Source: Methanoregula sp. PtaU1.Bin051 (GTDB lineage Archaea > Halobacteriota > Methanomicrobia > Methanomicrobiales > Methanospirillaceae). Taken from it: a stretch of DNA of 64,000 nt. The DNA is taken from contig MVRE01000006.1 of the NCBI GenBank assembly GCA_002067895.1, positions 287,849 to 351,848 on the forward strand, read 5' to 3'. The notes beneath the pieces were generated by a model. The model searched no databases, was not told the origin of the DNA, and worked only from the letters and a program-made list of their open reading frames with translations. Positions 59,361 through 64,000 of this stretch are shown piece by piece. Numbering within the stretch: the first letter of the stretch is position 1; the number at the start of each line of letters is the position of its first letter. A program made the position numbers and the translations under genes.

Positions 59361-60181
59361 TGCCCCACCATCCCTTCGATGACCGCGTCGGTTACCGCCA
59401 TGCCTTCTGCGCAACAGTCCCCGAAATGGCGTGCGTTCTTTTTAAAGTACGCTGTAAAAGCCCCCGGGTCTTTCTTACTGATGACTTTCTGCAGCTCGTC
59501 CGCTGAATCCCGGCACGCTGCCAGCACTTCGGGCACGAACGGGTTCTCCTGCAGGATGCTGCCGTACAGGTCCGGGTCCTGCGAGAGGAGCCGGCCGACA
59601 AGCGCGAGTTCGATTGCATAGACCGGGCTCGTGAACGCTTTTGTCTTTCCGGGATCGACACCGAGGCGCCGGATGGCGTCGGCGGTCGTGAGCGTGACGT
59701 AGTGGGTGAGCCCCTGCACGACCGCCATCATCCGGTCGTGCTCCTCCGGCGTCGTGACGGTGCAGATGGCACCTTCTTTACGGAATATACTGAGGAGCGA
59801 GTCCGTGGTCTTCTGTGACGCACGCGCGGGGCAGGCAATAATGGTCTGGCGCTTTAATGATTTTACCGTCGGCCCGAACATGGGGTGGAGCCCGATTACC
59901 TCTGCCTTCGATTTCAGCATGGCCGCAACCGGGGCGACTTTTAAGGATGTGAGGTCGCAGAGGAGCTGGTCTTTTGTGAGCAGGGGCGTAATGGTGTTAA
60001 TGACCTTCACTGTATCCCGGATGGGGACGGAGACGATGACGAGGTCGCACTCCCTTGCGATGTCCTGTGCCGTGATCCTTGTGGATCTTCCCGATACGAT
60101 GACGTCGTATCCTGACCGGGTGAAGACGCCGGCAAAGAGCCGGCCCATCTTCCCGGTGCCGCCGATGATTCCCGCCTTCAC
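59357..60181 (-). CDS. tyrA: Prephenate dehydrogenase
   Basis: Makes 4-hydroxyphenylpyruvate in tyrosine synthesis. The 274-residue protein has the Rossmann loop GIIGGTGKMGRLFAGVF, LVIVSVPIRDT, DLTSLK, GLHPMFGPTVKSL and EEHDRMMAVVQGLTHYVTLTTA. It is a single-domain form without chorismate mutase or ACT. It starts 4 bp after the aroB' stop and overlaps pheA by four bases. Confidence 0.93.
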   Translation of the reverse strand: MKAGIIGGTGKMGRLFAGVFTRSGYDVIVSGRSTRITAQDIARECDLVIVSVPIRDTVKVINTITPLLTKDQLLCDLTSLKVAPVAAMLKSKAEVIGLHPMFGPTVKSLKRQTIIACPARASQKTTDSLLSIFRKEGAICTVTTPEEHDRMMAVVQGLTHYVTLTTADAIRRLGVDPGKTKAFTSPVYAIELALVGRLLSQDPDLYGSILQENPFVPEVLAACRDSADELQKVISKKDPGAFTAYFKKNARHFGDCCAEGMAVTDAVIEGMVGQ

Positions 60182-60185
60182 GCGA

Positions 60186-61172
60186 TCACTTCTCGATAAT
60201 TGTTTCCTTGACTGCGATCCCGAAATGCCTGCCGCCTGTAAGAACGCAGCCCATGATCCGGTCGCCTTTTTTTAAGTGTACGACGGAGATGGCGCTCCCG
60301 TCCTCCGCGACAAGCCGGATGGTCTCTGCGTTCTGGAGAATTAAGCTGGTCTTTGTTTTTCCGGATTCAGCTTCCACGAGCAGGAGGGGACGGCGCTCGA
60401 TCTTTGTGCGGCCGATAATCGCCGAATGGGCTTTCCCCTTTGCGTCGGTAACAAGCACGGTGCCGCCGATCGCAAGGTCGGAGAGGTACGCGGTTTTGCC
60501 GTCCGGCAGCATGATGTAGGCGTGGACGGCTCCCGCGTTGACCCGGAAGGGCCGGGGCGCGACGTAGGGGTTCTCGAGAGTTTCGGCGTGGACGAGGAGC
60601 ATGGAGGATGAGGTGTTGCCCATCAGCATGCCCTGCCCGTCCTCAAGCATCGTGCAGGTGTCGACGCAGACCCGGTCGCCCATGCCGACCGGCGTGATCT
60701 TTGTGACCGTGAACGGGACGAGGTTTACCTGCCCGGCCTCTGCCTTGATCTTCTTTGCAACAGCTTTCACGACTGCCGGTTCTTTTGTTGACAACAGGAT
60801 ACCGGCTGTGCCGCGCTCCAGCACGGCAAGCGCGAGGTCTGCCTCCTTCTCGTTTTTTACCTTTGCTATGATCCGGTCGGACTGGGCGACGAGGTTCTCG
60901 AGCGGGATGACGGTCCAGTCGGTCGTGGAGACAATGACGAACTTCCTGTCCTTGATCTTGGCCGCCGCGTTCTCGCTTTTCTTGTCCGTGATCTCGACTT
61001 CGGCGATATCGGTGCCGATCTGCATGTCGCCGTCCGGGGCGATCGTGGTAATCCTTCCCAGCCTCTTTACGTCCTCTGCCTTGTCGACGACGAGCGCGTC
61101 CGCGCCGCTCTCGATTGCGGTCGTAGCAATCTCCTTCTTCCACGGGCGGACGTCGACCCAGAACTGCTTCAT
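60186..61172 (-). CDS. aroB': 3-Dehydroquinate synthase II (archaeal aroB')
   Basis: Second step of the archaeal shikimate entry route: oxidative deamination and cyclisation of ADTH to 3-dehydroquinate with NAD. The 328-residue protein is of the archaea-specific DHQS II family, starting MKQFWVDVRPWKKEIATTAIESG and containing ADALVVDKAEDVK, VPFTVTKITPVGMGDRVCVDTCTMLEDGQGMLMG, NAGAVHAYI and the LKKGDRIMGCV...GRHFGIAV ending. It follows a 349-bp gap after the aldolase paralogues but is in the same leftward operon. Confidence 0.94.
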   Translation of the reverse strand: MKQFWVDVRPWKKEIATTAIESGADALVVDKAEDVKRLGRITTIAPDGDMQIGTDIAEVEITDKKSENAAAKIKDRKFVIVSTTDWTVIPLENLVAQSDRIIAKVKNEKEADLALAVLERGTAGILLSTKEPAVVKAVAKKIKAEAGQVNLVPFTVTKITPVGMGDRVCVDTCTMLEDGQGMLMGNTSSSMLLVHAETLENPYVAPRPFRVNAGAVHAYIMLPDGKTAYLSDLAIGGTVLVTDAKGKAHSAIIGRTKIERRPLLLVEAESGKTKTSLILQNAETIRLVAEDGSAISVVHLKKGDRIMGCVLTGGRHFGIAVKETIIEK

Positions 61173-61525
61173 GCCATCCCCCGCACCTGTTGTTTCAGCT
61201 CTGTCCTTCCAGGATCACTAAGGAACCTGCCCTGTTCACTTCGTAATGATGAACACCGGTTATTACTCCGATGTCCGGTGAGGGTTCCCCGCCTCAGGGC
61301 CTCTCCGAGGCACGGCGGGGCAGTGCGGTTCGATCCCAATCGCAGGAGAAAATTATTCCTGACCGTCCTGATCCGCCGCGGAGGCGCCCCGTCGGGGGCG
61401 GCGGCGTCCATCGCAAACGGGGGTATGGAGGTATCAACTCCCATCATCGTTCTACTGGGTTTTCTACAGACCCATCTTTTCGTCTTCATGGTTGTACTGA
61501 TGCCGTGCATCATTCCACCAGTCAT
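61169..61525 (-). other. 349-bp operon gap with a doubtful 118-codon frame and hairpins
   Basis: This is the only long gap in the aro operon. A 118-codon leftward frame starts with an ATGA overlap on the upstream stop and ends with an ATGA overlap on the aroB' start, exactly like the operon's other junctions. However its product looks random (basic, no family), and codons such as AGT, AGA, TCA and TTA differ from neighbours. The gap contains CACCGG/CCGGTG arms (61254-61280) and a stem CCCCGCC/GGCGGGG with inner GCCTC/GAGGC (61287-61320). A leader or internal regulatory region is more likely than a gene. Confidence 0.35.
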
Positions 61526-62313
61526 CTCTTCTTCCCCAGCGCCTTCTCCGGGTCGGCGTTGTCATGGACGACCGCGCAGAGGGCTTTTACAAACGCCGTC
61601 GTGTCCTCGCGCTGGAAGGAGTTCCTGCCCACGCAGACACCGGCGCCGCCGACTTTCACGGAATCGCGGATGATCTTGAGCGAATCGAGATCGCCGACCT
61701 TCTCGCCTCCTGCGATGAAGACCGGCACCGAGCAGGCCTTGACGATCTTCCGGAACGCTTCGGGGTCGTTGGGGTAGTTGGTCTTGATCATGTCCGAGCC
61801 GAGCTCTTCGGCTACGCGGACGGCATGGCCGACGTTCTGGGCCGAGTAGGAGTCGATGCCCTTGCCCCTCGGGTAGATCATGGTCAGGAGCGGCAACCCC
61901 CAGCGGGCGCAGTCCTTTGCGACCTTCGCGCCGATCTCCAGCATCTTGGACTCGTTGGGCGAACCGAGGTTGATGTGGATGGAGACGGCATCCGCGCCGA
62001 GCGTTATTGCCTCCTCCACCGTGCAGACCTGCACCTTGTCGTTCGGGTCGGGGTTTAATGACGTGGAGCCCGAGAGGTGGATGATGAGCCCGATGTCGCG
62101 GCCGTGCTTCCGGTGGCCGCGCTTGACAAGCCCCTTGTGGAGCACGATTGCGTTTGCGCCGCCCTCGCTCACATCCGAGATGACCTTGGTCATGTCGAGA
62201 AGTCCCTCAATCTGTCCCATGGAAAAACCGTGGTCCATCGGCACGATGACCGACCGCCCGGTGTTCCTGTTCATGATCCGTTCGATCCTGATTTCCTTTC
62301 CAATCATGTTCAC
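61522..62313 (-). CDS. Second DeoC/LacD-type class I aldolase (ADTH synthase paralogue)
   Basis: A 263-residue TIM-barrel paralogue of its upstream neighbour. It keeps [31 protein letters not shown] (Tyr), [10 protein letters not shown] (Schiff-base Lys) and [10 protein letters not shown], so the aldolase chemistry is probably intact. It is more divergent from ADTH synthase than the neighbour and may be a specialised fructose-bisphosphate or DKFP aldolase. ATG overlaps the neighbour stop by four bases. Confidence 0.85.
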   Translation of the reverse strand: MNMIGKEIRIERIMNRNTGRSVIVPMDHGFSMGQIEGLLDMTKVISDVSEGGANAIVLHKGLVKRGHRKHGRDIGLIIHLSGSTSLNPDPNDKVQVCTVEEAITLGADAVSIHINLGSPNESKMLEIGAKVAKDCARWGLPLLTMIYPRGKGIDSYSAQNVGHAVRVAEELGSDMIKTNYPNDPEAFRKIVKACSVPVFIAGGEKVGDLDSLKIIRDSVKVGGAGVCVGRNSFQREDTTAFVKALCAVVHDNADPEKALGKKR

Positions 62314-63101
62314 ACCTTTAAAATCTTCAATGCCTCATCCACGCTTTTGCCGTGGTGCACGATACATGCCGCAGCCCTGACGAACTTATCGGGGGTCCTG
62401 TGCTGGAAGGCGTTTCTCCCGATCGAGATGCCGGCAGCGCCGCCGTCCATCGCCCCTTCGATCAGTTCAAGGGTTGTGCGGTCATCGGTCTTTGAACCTC
62501 CGGCAACCACGACCGGCACCGGACATCCCCGGGTCACCTCGCGGAAGGAGTCCGGGTCCCCGGTATAGACGGTCTTTACGATGTCGGCGCCGAGCTCGGC
62601 CGCAACCCTTGCCGCGAGCTTGACGTGCTCCACGTCGTTCTCCTTCGCAATCTTCTTTCCCCGCGGGTACATCATCGCAAGGAGCGGCATGCCCCACTCC
62701 ATGCACTCGACCGCGACGGCGCCCAAGTCGGAGAGCATCTTTGCCTCCGACTCCGCGCCGATGTTGACATGCATCGAGACGGCATCCGCGCCCATCTTCA
62801 GCGCGTTCTGAACCGTATTGACGAGCACCTTGTCGTTCGGGTCCGGCCCGACCGAGGTGCTCGCGGACAGGTGCAGGATGAGTCCCACGTCCCGTCCCCC
62901 TTTGCGATGGCCGTAGAGCGCGAGCCCCATGTGGCCGATCACCGCGTTCGCGCCGCCCTCGGCGACCAGGTTCACGGCCTGCGACAGGTCGATTAACCCG
63001 TCAATCGGCCCGTTTGTCACCCCGTGGTCCATCGGCACGATTACGGTCTTCTTCGTATTGCGGTTCATGATCCTTTCCAGGCGGATTTCCTTTCCTCTCA
63101 T
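62310..63101 (-). CDS. aroA': 2-Amino-3,7-dideoxy-D-threo-hept-6-ulosonate (ADTH) synthase
   Basis: First step of the archaeal route to 3-dehydroquinate: condensation of a ketose-derived fragment with aspartate semialdehyde. The 263-residue class I aldolase-fold protein has [62 protein letters not shown] (Schiff-base Lys) and [11 protein letters not shown]. It resembles the MJ0400 type more closely than does the following paralogue. First gene of the leftward aro operon; a GGGGAGG ribosome-binding site lies about 14 bases upstream. Confidence 0.9.
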   Translation of the reverse strand: MRGKEIRLERIMNRNTKKTVIVPMDHGVTNGPIDGLIDLSQAVNLVAEGGANAVIGHMGLALYGHRKGGRDVGLILHLSASTSVGPDPNDKVLVNTVQNALKMGADAVSMHVNIGAESEAKMLSDLGAVAVECMEWGMPLLAMMYPRGKKIAKENDVEHVKLAARVAAELGADIVKTVYTGDPDSFREVTRGCPVPVVVAGGSKTDDRTTLELIEGAMDGGAAGISIGRNAFQHRTPDKFVRAAACIVHHGKSVDEALKILKV

Positions 63102-63636
63102 GGTAACAACACAACCTCCCCTCTTTCATTCAAACCGTTTAAGGTTTATGAAAAAGGGGCTCAATCAATACCAGAAATAAAAGTGATAATAAAAGCCGAA
63201 GAACGCAGAGGCCATGGAACGGAGGGAGGAGGCCGCAGGTGGTGTGTGTGCAGGAACAGGCTGCTTACAAACAACCCGTTTACAAACAGCCTGTCCAATA
63301 AGGCCCGCGGACGCTCCCGTCCCGTCTGTGCGTGGCGTTTCAGAATTGCGTTCCATCATGCGAAGGACGAAGCTCTTCCTATCAGAGATAAAGACATTCA
63401 CGGGCGAAAAGACCCTCATGAATGCTGTTGCACTCGTCCTGCATGGTCAATAATGTTGGTGGGAGGGGTATATAAAGGGAGGGGATTATGGATTGATAAT
63501 TGTTGTCAAGTTAGATCTTGACTGAGACAATTACAAAAAGGAATTTCCGGACTAGCATCGAGAAACGATATAATAGTTTAGATTCATTAAAACAATTAAT
63601 TAGATTAATAAGAGATTAGTTGACATTGGGTATTTT
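63102..63636. promoter_or_regulatory. Aro operon promoter and AT-rich boundary region
   Basis: 535 bp without a supported gene. The left end drives the aro operon leftward, with TATA-like stretches at 63174-63194 and an AAACC-GTTTAA-GGTTT inverted repeat (63132-63147) near the expected transcription start. At 63256-63294 ACAGGCTG and CAGCCTGT arms enclose a repeated TTACAAACA. At 63498-63532 nested arms AATTGT/ACAATT and GTCAAG/CTTGAC form another stem. A TATATAAA stretch is at about 63467. Composition turns clearly AT-rich from about 63480. Confidence 0.4.
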
Positions 63637-63816
63637 ATGAGCGATGCGGAGGATTTTTTAACTGCTCTTGCGTTGGCATTTTTATTCGGAGTTAGCATCG
63701 TAGTAATTTTAGAAATTCTGAAAGAACTATCCCAACGAAATCAGCCAGTTAATAAACAAATCATTGCTGAAAAATTGTATGAACGTGGTTATAATGTCAA
63801 CAATCGACAATTCTGA
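63637..63816 (+). CDS. Small AT-rich membrane-type protein (59 residues)
   Basis: MSDAEDFLTALALAFLFGVS... through IVVILEILKELSQ, then a charged tail ending YNVNNRQF. One hydrophobic helix (about 8-28) is followed by a helical tail. No family recognised. Codon use is AT-rich, unlike the rest of the window. It overlaps the next small gene by 23 bases. Confidence 0.5.
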   Translation: MSDAEDFLTALALAFLFGVSIVVILEILKELSQRNQPVNKQIIAEKLYERGYNVNNRQF

Positions 63817-63958
63817 TAAAAAGAAAAAAGATAAAGATGTCGATGAAGCTCCGTCAGTAACATCATCATTTATAGAAAATTACTATTTTTCAAATAAATT
63901 TGATCCAATCAAGAAAGATCTTTTTGGCTCTGTAGAAAAGCTACGTTCTCAGAAGTAA
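63794..63958 (+). CDS. Small hydrophilic protein (54 residues)
   Basis: MSTIDNSDKKKKDKDVDEAP... to ...FGSVEKLRSQK. Charged, lysine-rich and probably partly disordered at the N-terminus. No family recognised. ATG 63794 is preferred to 63764 because the longer form overlaps more of the preceding gene. AT-rich like its partner. Confidence 0.45.
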   Translation: MSTIDNSDKKKKDKDVDEAPSVTSSFIENYYFSNKFDPIKKDLFGSVEKLRSQK

Positions 63959-64000
63959 AACCGTGACCAAAAGATCTAAGGTACAGTGCCTCCTTACTCT

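Noticed and set aside
61327..61337. GGTTCGATCCC resembling a tRNA T-loop
   Set aside because: The flanking bases do not form the five-pair T stem, and no acceptor, D or anticodon arms can be drawn around it.

Overview
The window reads as a chromosomal segment of a methanogenic archaeon, most likely order Methanomicrobiales (Methanoregula-like). Supporting signs are a methanogenesis marker 8 protein, archaeal-only enzymes (DHQ synthase II, ADTH synthase, bifunctional FBP aldolase/phosphatase, archaeal TPI, Cdc48, Sm-like protein), archaeal TATA boxes, and PAS/receiver signalling typical of that order. GC content is moderately high, apart from an AT-rich strip at the right edge (about 63.48-64.0 kb). 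I saw no rRNA, tRNA, CRISPR array, transposase or integrase.

Layout. 0-6.2 kb: molybdopterin and sulfur-transfer genes (moaE, moaD-like, E1-like moeB; divergent HTH-larE-fdhD; ttuA/ncs6 with a ubiquitin-like partner) and nadA. 6.3-9.1 kb: an RND exporter and mscL, meeting at a duplicated hairpin. 9.2-18 kb: a 2,523-residue TPR protein and a membrane J-domain/TPR protein. 18-28 kb: methanogenesis marker 8, membrane proteins, adenine deaminase, cheW-cheR, small unknowns and a RecJ-like S1/DHH protein. 28.4-32.9 kb: RNase Z, a TIM-barrel protein, a UPF0200 kinase, a radical-SAM activase and thiC. 33-40 kb: cdc48-hsp20, then three different fructose-bisphosphate enzymes in a row (class I FBPase, class II aldolase, bifunctional aldolase/phosphatase), then an Sm-like protein and a cysteine-rich HTH protein.

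40.8-42.5 kb holds a pseudo-receiver-PAS-PAS-diadenylate cyclase fusion, apparently a signal-controlled c-di-AMP synthase. 42.6-48.1 kb holds ADP-forming acyl-CoA synthetase and a compact ligase operon (RLAN-like protein, RimK-like ATP-grasp, YkgJ cysteine cluster, GCS2 ligase) that probably makes or attaches an unknown amide-linked product. 48.4-53.2 kb: an HTH-CBS regulator, a 32-residue membrane microprotein, tpi, a U32 peptidase-family protein and a small exporter. 53.3-63.1 kb: aroD, a tandem rhodanese, and a tightly coupled aromatic amino acid operon (two ADTH synthase paralogues, aroB', tyrA, pheA, aroA, fused aroK-aroE, aroC). Together these cover the archaeal shikimate route to chorismate and the prephenate branches; chorismate mutase is not in view.

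The best candidates for under-described biology are the degenerate-receiver/PAS/DAC protein, the split RLAN/ATP-grasp/YkgJ/GCS2 operon, the giant TPR array beside a membrane J protein, the covarying hairpin duplication downstream of mscL, and the stacking of three FBP-converting enzymes.
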